Assembly: GCA_951799445.1 (NCBI GenBank)
Contig: CATOGU010000041.1
Coordinates: forward strand, 620,001-684,000
Direction of reading: 5' to 3'
From: Pseudisothecium myosuroides
Taxonomy: Eukaryota > Streptophyta > Bryopsida > Hypnales > Lembophyllaceae
Length of the DNA stretch: 64,000 nt
Shown here: in pieces, positions 55,223 to 64,000 of the stretch
Layout of the letters: the number at the start of each line of letters is the position of its first letter
How positions within the stretch are numbered: position 1 is the stretch's first letter
The notes under the pieces: model-generated
Told to the model about the DNA's origin: nothing
Seen by the model: only the letters and a program-made list of their open reading frames with translations
The model's database searches: none
Translations under genes and position numbers: made by a program

Positions 55223-56920
55223 GTGATGAGCACTCGTCAGCTTAGGAAGAGAGGAGCGCCGGTGGGTACCCCAGCCGCAGATCTTAAGCTCCGGAAAGTA
55301 GTTCCGGTCTACCCCATGACGGACCAGGGGAAACTAGACCTGCACGAAAACCTGAGAACGATGGGGTGTCTTGGCCTGCTGACCAAGCCGTGGGGATTCA
55401 AAGAGGGCCGGATTGTAGGAGAACTCATGGGAAAACCCTCCAACCAGTACGACAACACCCCGCGCGCCCACCCGGAAACCTGGACGGAGGAATCCTGGAA
55501 GGCTGTCTACGATTTCCGGGCAGGCAGATACGGATTGGCGACCAGGAAGGAAGACTTCTATGTCGGCAGGTTCAAAGAGGGGATCGATCCGAAAGACGGC
55601 TTCGCCATTGAAGACTGCGTGGAGGATCGGGATCGGAACCTACTCCGGTTCATGATTCCGATCCTCTACCCGGAGAAACCGACGCGGGTGACCAAATCCG
55701 TCGGCAACACGATTTTCGGGGCCCTGAGCGGAGAACGGAGAGTAGACTGGGCCAAGGTATTTTCCGGCCTGGTACAGCGACTACTCACCGGTGTAGGGAA
55801 AAGCAGACCTACACCGATCTGTCCCTACCTCTACCACCTGTACAAGCATCAGCAGCTTTTGACGGTGGACGAGGAGAAATCCTGGAGGGTCCAGGAGAAG
55901 TTGACCCAGCACGGAAACTCGGATTCGGACGAAGAACTCGAGGACGAACCTCTGAGCGGATCGGAACCGGAGACGGATGAGGACGAGGACGAGCTGGGTA
56001 CCATGCAACGGTCAAAGCGGAAGTCGACTCCGCCAGCCGGAAGGGGGACACCACCGCCAAGAAGAATCACATCGGAAAAGGTGACTACCCCGAGGAAGGG
56101 CAAGGGAGCAGCATCTTGGACGGATCCGGATGACCTCTGGGATCCGGTTATCAACTCCCTGAGCGAGATCCGGACGGACTGGGAAGTGAAGCGGATCATC
56201 CTCAACCAGATTGGGGAGCTGATGAAGGCGCCGATCAACAGCGACCTTCCGATCCGCGTGAAGGAGCAGATCAAGAATCCGAGTGAGGAGCAGCTACTCC
56301 GAGACCGGATCCGGCAATTGGAGGAGGAGGTCGGAGGCTTGAAGACCGAGGTCTCTGCATACAGAGCGGATTCCGCCAGCAATCGGGAGATGGCGGCGGA
56401 GACGAAGAGGGTAGCCGAAGCCATGGTGGCGATCCTGGGCCAAACCGGATCCGCCGTGACCAAGGCTAGGTTGTACGATGAGGGCGTTCTGGCCGTTCCG
56501 AAGCTGTCCACCACCCGGTTTGTGGAGTTGCTGAACGACTTCTCCCTGCAGGTACAGAAGATGATGGTGGACTCAAGGGAGGCAGCCATCCGGATCGAGG
56601 AATGCGCCACCAAGCTGACCGGAACCTCCTTCTTCAGGGAACAGAAGCTCACCGACTTCGTCATCCCGGGGGATTTCATGGGGGAGACGGATCTTTCCCT
56701 CGGGACTCCACCAACGCCCCCAACGAAGAAGCGTCGAACGGAGGCCGGGCCGTCCAATCCGATTCAGCTGGATTCCTCTCCGGAAAACCGACGCGGGGAA
56801 GCTGAAGATCCGGTTCCGATCCTCCAGTCGGAAGTAGTTGATCAGGAGCAGGCCAATCCCACGTTAGGACAAATTAGATCAGAGCAGGTCACCCCTAGGA
56901 GAGTATTTGGATCGGAATAG
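55223..56920 (+). CDS. Accessory ORF of the gypsy element, 565 codons
   Basis: The ATG (55223) is the first after the LTR-like TATA box. The N-terminal third (about residues 30-215) is globular and Trp-rich, with SVGNTIFGALSGERRVDWAK and GKSRPTPICPYLYHLYKH. It is reminiscent of the plant transposon-associated domain of the Transposase_32 type, though I cannot confirm that. An acidic stretch follows (about 236-260), then a Pro/Lys-rich linker, a heptad coiled coil (about 355-390), and a basic PTKKRR motif near 500 that could be a nuclear signal. No CCHC finger, protease or enzyme motif. A diverged relative lies at 61950-62167, minus strand. Role unknown: structural (gag-like), env-position, or DNA-binding regulator. 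Confidence 0.65.
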   Translation: MMSTRQLRKRGAPVGTPAADLKLRKVVPVYPMTDQGKLDLHENLRTMGCLGLLTKPWGFKEGRIVGELMGKPSNQYDNTPRAHPETWTEESWKAVYDFRAGRYGLATRKEDFYVGRFKEGIDPKDGFAIEDCVEDRDRNLLRFMIPILYPEKPTRVTKSVGNTIFGALSGERRVDWAKVFSGLVQRLLTGVGKSRPTPICPYLYHLYKHQQLLTVDEEKSWRVQEKLTQHGNSDSDEELEDEPLSGSEPETDEDEDELGTMQRSKRKSTPPAGRGTPPPRRITSEKVTTPRKGKGAASWTDPDDLWDPVINSLSEIRTDWEVKRIILNQIGELMKAPINSDLPIRVKEQIKNPSEEQLLRDRIRQLEEEVGGLKTEVSAYRADSASNREMAAETKRVAEAMVAILGQTGSAVTKARLYDEGVLAVPKLSTTRFVELLNDFSLQVQKMMVDSREAAIRIEECATKLTGTSFFREQKLTDFVIPGDFMGETDLSLGTPPTPPTKKRRTEAGPSNPIQLDSSPENRRGEAEDPVPILQSEVVDQEQANPTLGQIRSEQVTPRRVFGSE

Positions 56921-56999
56921 AATCCGGTCTGGTAGTTAGACTTGGACCGGAATAAAATCCGGTCTGAGTACTTTTGTAAACCGGATATCTGTACTTGAT

Positions 57000-57990
57000 T
57001 TCCGGGACCTTTTTCACTTTTTGTATAATATATATGTCAGTCCTTGCAGCAAGGACTGGGTGAGTTTTTCCCTTCATTTTCTTGCGCTATTCTATTTGCT
57101 CCTAGTTGTGTATGTTTCCCAAAGTTTGGCCGATTTGCATGAGAGGGAGTTAGGAATGTGTGAGAAGTTTGGAGGGGGTTCTTTCCCTTGGGTGTTTTGG
57201 TTTGATTGTATGTGTGATTGAGCGGGTAGTAAGAGTTGGGAGTGGGTTTCAGTTCCTCAGCATCTCTAGAGTTCAATATTCCGGGCGAGATAGCCGTTGT
57301 TAGGCTAGGCGGATAGGGAGGGATTCCTTAGTCGCGCTAGAACTCCTGGGTGGGAAATCCGGTTGAGTGTCCGATCTCTTGAGAGGTCTCGCTGTCCTAA
57401 GTTGACAAACGGAAGGATTTTAGTTGATGTTGGTACGGACGGATTCACTTGCAGCCACCTACTGTTGCACGGAAAGAACCGGATATCAAAGTCGTTGTAG
57501 TATGAGAGGATCGTACGGGGGTTTTTTGCGTGACCTGTGATCCGGATTTTGATCTGGATTGCTGTGAAGGACCAAACCGGATCCGGAATAGAGTAGGAGA
57601 TAGAGGATAGGAAAGTGGGTCTTCAGCCACTATAAGTCACGGAAGGAGTGGAGGGCCTACCACTTTCAAACTCAAGCGGCGATCCCTCTGATGGTGAAAC
57701 AGAGGCAAAACTAAACCGATTAGTACGAGAGACGGATAAGGGTAGTTCAGACCGGATCTGTCTAGAGAGGGGGTTAGGACCGGAAAGTAAGGGGTCCTGT
57801 TGTGGTTGTTGTTGTTGTTGTGAATGACCGGATACCGGATTGGACAGGAATAGGGAGTAGGTCTGATCGTGATTTCCGTGTTGGGTTGTGTTCCGGTTAT
57901 AGATCTAGGACCGGAAAGTTGAGAAAGGAGATCAAAGTTAGCTTAAAAGTCTAAATAGGGTTTACACTTCACAGAATCTCGCGGGTTCGA
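57000..57990 (+). other. 3' non-coding part of the gypsy element
   Basis: CCGG-rich, no ORF with support. A perfect 21-bp hairpin CAGTCCTTGC-A-GCAAGGACTG lies at 57038-57058, after a TATAATATATATG string. A short (GTT)n run is at 57800-57820. Ends near 57990. Confidence 0.5.
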
Positions 57991-58635
57991 TCTTTAGAGT
58001 CACTTTGTTGATACTCTTGAGTGGTTTTTGGGAGTAAAACAGGGAATTTGCTTATCCTGTGCTGCGACATCTCTCAACTCGGCCAAGATGTTGCTCTCCT
58101 CTCTTGTTATGGCGGCAGATCGTCCATGAAACTTTCCTAGCACATCCTTCAACATGTTGTACCTTGCCTGCAATTTTGCTACACAATCAACATGTCATAA
58201 TGCCAATACAAGATTTTGAAGGTGATGTGGCAGCACTTAATTTGGAAAGTAGACGGGAAACAACTGTCACTGCTTGTGTACTTAACTTACAACCCAATAA
58301 AGAATTTGATTGCTCTTACAATCCACAAATGTTAGCATGTTATGTCATCAATACAAGACTTTGAAGCCATGAGAAAAATTAAAGTTTAAATTTCATTGGT
58401 AGCATTGGTAGCATATCTTCTAAAGCAGATTCTTTAATGGGTTGTAAGTATAAGAGTGGTTGTATTTCAAAGTTAAAGTGTACAAACTTTATCTAAATAT
58501 CCAATTGCAATGGAAATTTTTTTAAGTCTATAACTTTGATTGTTGTAAATCTTTTAACATATTTGGAATGTCTAGTTGAGGATTTGAGGAATAGGACAAA
58601 CCCAATATGATCTTCAAAACCTTAAAATTAGGAAA
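57991..58635. other. Unassigned
   Basis: A change to AT-rich sequence marks the end of the retroelement. A 101-codon frame at 58059-58364 has no recognisable similarity, but it could be upstream transposase sequence. Confidence 0.3.
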
Positions 58636-59085
58636 TTGGCTGCTGTCCTAGCTGCCAAAAATACAATTTTTAAATTTTTGCCTCCATGTTCTACTCACCT
58701 TTGCCAACTAGCAAATACATTCCTCATTGCTAAAATCAAGGATGCATGGACAAAACGGTGGGAAGCCAAGAAAATTGAGTTGATACAACTCAATGCTTGG
58801 CAAAATGCACCTCGGGCAGATGGACAATGGTCAGGGAAGTTGATAAATTCAGGAAAAAAAAATTTCCTACAATTGGCTGCGGATAGTGTAGAAGATGTCA
58901 ATCAAGAGGTGGATGTTGACAACATCTCCTATGCTAGGAAAGCAATGATTTGTTGTGGCTTGGCATTAGGACTTGATGGATCTTGGAGTGTAGGGCAATT
59001 GTTTCCACATCTTCAAGAGATTATTGCAAAAAATTTGCAAAATTTCAAAGGGCAAGAGTTGCCCAATTTCAATAGGGCAGTTTAA
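58636..59085 (+). pseudogene. DDE superfamily (pogo/Tigger-like) transposase C-terminal remnant
   Basis: About 149 codons without a proper start. FKFLPPCSTHLCQLANTFLI followed by KIKDAWTKRWEAKKIE matches the end of DDE_1 transposase domains, where LPPxxTHLxQPLD...FK...W occurs. The normal QPLD is QLAN here. Catalytic Asp residues, which lie upstream in this family, are not found. A degraded host or parasite copy, unlikely to be active. Confidence 0.45.
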
Positions 59086-59944
59086 AACTCTTTTTTGATA
59101 TTTTACTGTATCAAAAAAGAGTATCACATACCAACCGATACAGAACAACGTACTATCATATTGACGTGGGACTAATATGCATGTTTTAATACATGAGCCA
59201 TATACTGTATGGTATACTATAAATATGGTATTAATTATAACTATTACCTATATGATTATGAACATTTATGATAATATGATAGTTCATGGTTATGTAGGAG
59301 GGTTAAGATATTGTCATATCTTAGTAGGCTTTCAAGCTTGCGTCTCTTTCTTTTCAAGAAGAAACAAGACATTGACGAGCAGTGATAGACACAGAATTGC
59401 GTACACCGATCCTCCTACTCTTGCCGTCTTCTCCTTCTCCTTCTCCTTCTCTTTCTCCTTCGCCGTCTCCTTATCAAGCAAAGGAGCGGACACTTCTCCC
59501 GATGACATCCTCACAATTTGAGGTTTTCTTGATTCTTTACAATCGTTGTTTTCGCTCAAATTCTTTCAAAAGACTTGAAAACATGAGCTCACGGAAGAGG
59601 AGAGTGAGAAATAGCAAATGAAACAATTGCATTTCGAAAGTGGAGAATCAAATGCATTTTGCGGATTGCCACTTGCAACAAAACCAGGGGCGGATGTGAG
59701 GGCCGGTTCAGCCGAAGTGGACGTCAGTGGAGGAAACATTGGATCCCGTGTTTTTGTCTGCCTTGACTTGGAGGGAAAATGGCCATGTCATCATTGATTT
59801 TGTCCATCCTCTGCACCGTTTCACATTAGGAACCAGTTTGGTGTAAGGTTTTACATTAGGAACCAGATTGGTGTAAAGGTTCAGGGTTCTTTTTAGGGGT
59901 ATCAATTTATCAAACTACAGGCGATGATTTTTTATGATAATTTG
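59086..59944. other. Unassigned, with TTCTCC microsatellite
   Basis: A polypyrimidine (ctccttctcctt) run is at about 59426-59472. Frames on either strand here mirror the repeat. No gene recognised. Confidence 0.4.
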
Positions 59945-60075
59945 CTTAGGGTGTGTCCACACTTGGCCTTAAGAAGGGTAGTAGTGAAGGAAAATTAGAT
60001 GTATTTGAACATTATCTTTGGACTACATTCATATTGCTAATACCCCTCCTAACATCAAGTGTGAACATACCCTTA
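59945..60075. mobile_element. Small MITE with CTTAGGGTGTGTCCACACTTG-like ends
   Basis: 131 bp. The left end cttagggtgtgtccacactt and the right inverse aagtgtgaacatacccttag differ at a few positions. A short element of unknown superfamily. The AGGGTGTG-type end resembles some hAT MITEs. Confidence 0.55.
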
Positions 60076-60640
60076 GATGGCTATTTTGGAAAAGCACTTC
60101 GAGAAGCATGTTTTGTTCAAGAAGAAAAGTAGACATAATATTGGCTATCAATGGTATTTTATTACATAAGTAAAGAGGCGCAAATGGGACTATTGAAGTT
60201 TTAGGCATTAGAAGATATTTGAGCCCAAAAAGAGGTCCCTTCCCCCAAATCCAATGGAACTTTGGGAACACCTTCCACATGAACATTCTGCAGCAATACA
60301 TGCTGGCATTAGGGCGACCAGGTCAGCCTATATTATTTTATTTTATTTTTTTCGAGAAAAAAATTTCAAAAAATTTCTTATTTTTTTCTAAGTCTTTTTA
60401 TTTTTTTATTTTTTTTTAATTAATTTTTCTGACGACCAACAAGGGCTGGTTCCCAACATTGGGAACAGAAAAACTCATAGCCCCTTCTTGGGTCCACATC
60501 CTTTGTAATGAGGCCTCTCAAAACCAAACTCAACAATTTTTTTAGTACACGCGTCCTCACTTGAGAGGAGGAATTTGCAAGGGAAAAATTCTTAGTGGCT
60601 CAAATTGAATTTGATACCTTTGAATTTGGTTTAACCCTTA
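60076..60640. other. Spacer with T-rich tract and a MITE remnant
   Basis: A T-rich run is at 60335-60430. 60541-60630 is an inverted, diverged copy of part of the 46864 MITE interior (gagaggaggaatttgcaagg). A TTAACCCTTAAAAGATGGGC string at 60632 looks like a lone TTAA-element end. Confidence 0.45.
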
Positions 60641-61234
60641 AAAGATGGGCTGGTTACTGTGGAATGGTCGCATTGCAAGTATTTTTAAGGACGTTTTTTG
60701 TCCTCCTTGTCCTGTGATAGTTGCAATTTGGTTGTATCTAAGTTCACCTCACAACTTGCATGCTAACTGTGCAATTGTAATGCATGTTTATCTTAGTGTC
60801 ATTGCTCTCACCTAGTAGAAATAAAATTGTATTTTAGTCGCATTCTAGTTGCAACTTAGTTGCATCTTAGTTGCAATAGATTTGTAAGCTAGTTACAAAT
60901 ATGACTAATTATAGTCATGACTAGATTGTAGGGCATTTGCTAGAAAGTTGTAATCCAGTTGCACGATAGTGACAAACAAGATGTATATAAGTCACACATT
61001 AGTGATTAAATAGTATATTGCAACATAGATTCATCTATACATGATTAGGGTAAATATTTAATACAATGGGTAGTTGCATTGTAGTTGCTTCTCTATTGCT
61101 ACATGATTATATCATAGATTCATAGTAGGGTTTAGAGTAAAATAAAAAATGTGCCTTCAAGCACCAACTTTCACATGCTTCACCTCCCATAAAGTGCTGG
61201 TCATCAGCATTTTTAAATTGCTATAAACATCATA
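60641..61234. other. Unassigned, with repeated tagttgca words
   Basis: Several tagttgcaa/ctagttg words are spaced 10-15 bp apart around 60835-60970. No other structure seen. Confidence 0.3.
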
Positions 61235-61622
61235 TTTGAACATCAAAGATCAATGGCAAACAACATAACTTCAATGACACAAATGAGACCTTCTAAACTC
61301 CTCTAAATACCTATCAACAACAAAACTCAATACTAAGGCAACCTAGTTTCATTGATGCAAATCAACCCTTCCAAACTCTTCCAAACACTCTGAGGTCAAC
61401 CAAGCTCTATGTCAATGCAAGCAATCTATTTTCAATGATACATATCGACCCTTTGAAACTCTTCTAAATACCCCAAAATCAACATCAAAGCTCAATGATT
61501 AGCAATTTAACTTCAATATCACAAATTAGCCTCTTCTAAACTCATTTAAACACCTACAAATCAACACCAAGGCTCAATGGCAAGCACCTTACCTTTATTA
61601 ATGCAAATCAGCCCCTTCTAAC
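61235..61622. repeat. Degenerate tandem array, about 81-bp unit
   Basis: The block tttcaatgacacaaatcagc-like recurs at about 61269, 61347, 61430, 61511 and 61593, a spacing of 78 to 83 bp. Each is followed by ccttctaaactc and later caacaccaaggctcaatg. Nearly five diverged units, so an old satellite-like array. Confidence 0.65.
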
Positions 61623-61672
61623 ACCGGGTGAACGACCGGGCGGATAACCATGCGTCGACCCTTATTACTTTT

Positions 61673-61745
61673 CATCCATGCTCCTCATCCATGCTCCTCC
61701 TCATTCGTGCTCCTCATCCGCGCTCCTCATCCATGCTCCTCGGGT
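61673..61745. repeat. Minisatellite CATCCATGCTCCT
   Basis: Five imperfect 13-15-bp units of catccatgctcct with variants (cattcgtgctcct, catccgcgctcct). Confidence 0.75.
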
Positions 61746-61949
61746 GATTTTTGAGCTGGAGGGTCAGGCTAGGGTTAGGGACATGTGGGAAAAAAATGGG
61801 CTTCATTGGAGTCTTTTTCAGTGGTGACCCCCCTTGGGGTCACTTCTTTAAAAACATGCGCTAGGATGGGTAATGGGGGGGTTTATTCAAAAGGGGTAGC
61901 AAAAAGTATGGGAATGGCGTGGTTTTTGCACTGGAGGGTCAGGCCCTTC

Positions 61950-62167
61950 TCCTCCTCGTTGGTGAGGAGCTGGTGGTGCTTGTAGAGGTGGTATACGTAG
62001 GGGCACAAGGGGGTCGGCCGGCTTTTCCCAATACCGGAAATCAGCCGGTCGACCGTTTTTGCAAACACGCGACCCCAGTCGACTTGCCGCTTTTCGCTCA
62101 GCGCTCCAAAAATCAGATTGCCGATGGTTCCCGAAACCCTATCTTGCCATAACTCCGCACAATCCAC
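61950..62167 (-). pseudogene. Remnant of the gypsy accessory ORF, second copy
   Basis: Frame with SGTIGNLIFGALSEKRQVDW and GIGKSRPTPLCPYVYHLYKH, then HQLLTNEEEKG. It aligns without gaps to residues about 160-220 of the 565-codon ORF at 55223-56920, with a substitution at roughly one position in three. Upstream and downstream coding is lost. The few CCGG sites nearby show that the CCGGA enrichment is not a property of all relatives. Confidence 0.65.
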
Positions 62168-62840
62168 GCCCCTGACACCTCAACCAAGGCAGAATTTGCC
62201 TTATAAATCTCCGTCCACCATAGCCAGCAGTTCTTAAACAACACTCACAAGATTCAGTAAACCTAACACGCAGAACCGAATGGATTAGCCTCGTTTCTTC
62301 ACAGCCGATTATACAAGACCGTCTGAATCTGTTCACTCCATCGCCGGAGTCCTAAAACCACGGATTCCCGAACACGTGAACTCCCGCATTGAAAAAACAG
62401 GCCGGGAAACAGGATGCTGAGCTTTGAAAGGAAAGTGAGGGACCAAGGGTGTACAAATCATAAAAAACATGCGTTCACAAACGATATGCCTTTTTTTGCA
62501 AAAATGTAGAAAGCTAATTTTTTTTCATTTACTGGCACAAAGCAATACCTAAACAAATAAATTACTTTTTGGACCGTATACTACTAAACTGTTTCTTATT
62601 ATTAAAAAACTGCAATATCTTCAAGGTGTGATGTATTTTTAATGCAAAAGCATTACTTGTAATAATCTAAAACGTTAAGGTACAAAACATTCAACCTCTA
62701 AACATATAAGTCCAAATTAAAAATTTGATGTAGAAACTAGGAGTCACTAAAATTTAACTTTTTATAAGAATGTTTTTACAAAAGATTTAGGATAAGAACT
62801 TTTTTTTGGGTGCTTCGGTGATTTTTATTTGAACTTTAAT
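62168..62840. other. Unassigned
   Basis: The left part may be more remnant of the same retroelement. The right part is AT-rich with no feature. Confidence 0.3.
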
Positions 62841-62844
62841 TTGG

Positions 62845-63235
62845 TGCAATTTACAAGTATCTTGCTTGCTGCCAAATTTGGTAATGTTTTGACATTTGCA
62901 AGGTGCTTTTTTAGAGGCCCAAAGTTGCAAGGCTCACACGACATGGTGGACAATAGACAAGGTACAGATACGGCTTTGACCTCCACAAGGGCACGGATCT
63001 TGGTAGTATAGCTCCAAAACCCTTCTCTAGTCTAAGACATGCGTGCCAAAACACCCTTAACACTATTGAACTGGCCATAGCCAATGGTCTTTATCCTTGC
63101 ACCTAAACCCTAAGCCGCATGAAATGAAGTTTTAGTGTACTATTGTCACGGCTGACTTGCACAATCCGTGCTTGTACAAGTGGTGAAACCCCCATCGCCC
63201 ATTTCCCGGCATGAGAGTAGTACCATACCTTTGAC
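62845..63235 (+). mobile_element. Partial copy of TTAA family F interior
   Basis: Matches 3820-4215 of the complete F element with roughly one change per ten bases, then stops abruptly after catacctttgacca. No TTAA ends are present. The short frame 62829-63011 corresponds to 3801-3986 and ends at the same stop. Confidence 0.7.
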
Positions 63236-63402
63236 CACCTTTCCAATCTCCATACCATATTTTGCCTCCTCTCTCGCTATTTCCAACTTTTTTCCGTTGT
63301 TATCTGCTCGTGTGACCGTTTGAGAACTTTGTGGCAAGTTTTGTTTACTGAGGAAAAGCTTCAGCCGTCTTGCCCTAACTTCGATCTGTTTTCTGGAGCG
63401 AA

Positions 63403-63434
63403 ATGGCCACCTTTGACGATGCCGCTGCCCAGGG
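63403..63434 (+). CDS. Candidate first exon (MATFDDAAAQG), possibly cytochrome c
   Basis: ATG at 63403 in a purine context (gcgaaATGG), 11 codons, then a strong donor GG|GTAAGA. Upstream is pyrimidine-rich, 5'-UTR-like DNA. A tagtttagggttt telo-box-like string lies in the putative intron (63509-63521). Plant cytochrome c begins MA(S/T)F-acidic-AP, which is similar, but the diagnostic GEKIF and CAQCH exon is not in the window. Treat as a tentative gene start. Confidence 0.25.
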
Positions 63435-64000
63435 GTAAGAATCATGGTTGCGCAATATCTGTACAATTTTGTGGCCGTTTTGTGATGTGCCTTCACATGT
63501 GTTTTCATAGTTTAGGGTTTGGTTTGAATATAGGTTCGGCTATGAGGCTGAGTGTATTCTTTCACGAGTAGAACTACACTGGAGATACGTTCTTATTTAG
63601 TAGATCGGAACTCTGCTATTTTGATGATGTGGAAGTTAGTCTTGGCTTGTGCCTCTTAGGTTTCTTGCAGGAAGTCAAGAGTGTGTGTGTGGATATGATG
63701 TTGTTTCCGTTCTTTGAGAACTTCGGCTGCGATCTAGGTTTTGATGACTTGCATTTGTTTCAAGATCTAAGACAAATGTGTTTCTTGATGACTTCGCAGG
63801 AGGACTGTTCTTTGCATCTCTCCATTGATCGACTTCTTAGGTTCTTTGAGAGTGAAAAATTGTTTCCTTAGAGCAACACTCAGAACTCAGGGTTTGCATC
63901 TTGCAGGGTATTCGAACCCCCTGCAACAACAGGAGATTCAGAATCTTTTTGTCGTAGAGTATTTTTTGTCTTGAGCAATCCTATTGCTTTTTTCACTTTT
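63435..64000 (+). other. Possible intron or second gene portion
   Basis: Coding potential is weak: an 80-codon frame at 63629-63871 (Phe/Leu-rich) with no known domain. The window ends before any confirming exon. Confidence 0.25.

Larger units (their letters stand above)
50690..57990 (+). mobile_element. Ty3/gypsy LTR retrotransposon, 5'-truncated
   Basis: Starts within the gag-pol region without a visible 5' LTR or gag. It contains pol, a purine-rich tract (54684-54696) and TGTCACAATCC at 54699, typical of a gypsy 3' LTR start. A TATA promoter, a separate ORF and non-coding DNA up to about 57990 follow. CCGGA words are dense throughout and stop near 57915, which I use for the right limit. 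Either the LTR is very long and contains the ORF, or the LTR is short and the ORF belongs to a tandem second copy. Both fit what is visible. Confidence 0.75.

Noticed and set aside
55849..56757. 302-codon minus-strand ORF
   Set aside because: Antisense shadow of the accessory ORF, created by its codon pattern and Ser-rich complement.
57978..57992. GCGGGTTCGATC as a tRNA T-arm or primer-binding site
   Set aside because: No cloverleaf around it, and no TGG start as expected for a primer-binding site.

Overview
The window is AT-rich nuclear DNA from a streptophyte, probably a bryophyte or another early-diverging plant rather than a typical flowering plant. Recognisable genes are plant-type, split by short GT..AG introns, and most are fragments: a LysM receptor-kinase tail, an arogenate dehydrogenase 3' half, an ELIP exon, glyoxal-oxidase exons, a BIR-type receptor-kinase piece, a condensin CAP-D3-like exon, a complex I subunit pseudogene and a 26S rRNA piece. 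I cannot place the species.

Most of the window is transposon sequence. The dominant class is a set of non-autonomous elements of about 230 to 930 bp that begin and end in TTAA followed by CCC(C/T)TRARNG. They occur singly, back to back, and nested. One insertion can be compared with an unoccupied copy of its own target in the same window, which shows duplication of TTAA. TTAA plus a CCC-starting TIR is the piggyBac signature. No transposase is visible. Other elements are CACTA-ended hairpins with 3-bp target duplications, several foldback MITEs, a 950-bp inverted repeat, and a 3.3-kb TIR element carrying captured host exons.

Layout: 1-10.5 kb, TTAA elements and foldbacks. 10.5-16.2 kb, a minus-strand multi-exon gene or pseudogene (CAP-D3-like exon, basic and Ser/Pro-rich repeat segments, FCP1-like HAD domain) threaded with an oriented GGGATCCCYCGATRG word and preceded by a telo-box promoter-like region. 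17.4-20.9 kb, a TTAA element split by a Pack-type TIR transposon. 21-25 kb, a complex I pseudogene, a 252-bp tandem duplication and LysM kinase exons. 26-28.5 kb, foldback and simple repeats. 29.7-33 kb, a cluster of gene fragments. 33.2-34.5 kb, a C-rich minisatellite and an unrecognised ORF. 38.1-40.2 kb, arogenate dehydrogenase. 40.9-50.5 kb, TTAA elements, MITEs and the large inverted repeat. 50.7-58 kb, a 5'-truncated Ty3/gypsy element with one nonsense codon in pol, an LTR-like promoter and a separate 565-codon ORF. 58-64 kb, transposase remnant, satellites, a remnant relative of the extra ORF, and a possible gene start at the right edge.

Two blocks carry a private, over-represented short word: CCGGA in the gypsy block and GGGATCCC(Y)CGATRG in the FCP1-like block. 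In both cases the word appears in coding and non-coding sequence alike. This and the TTAA superfamily are the observations most worth following.
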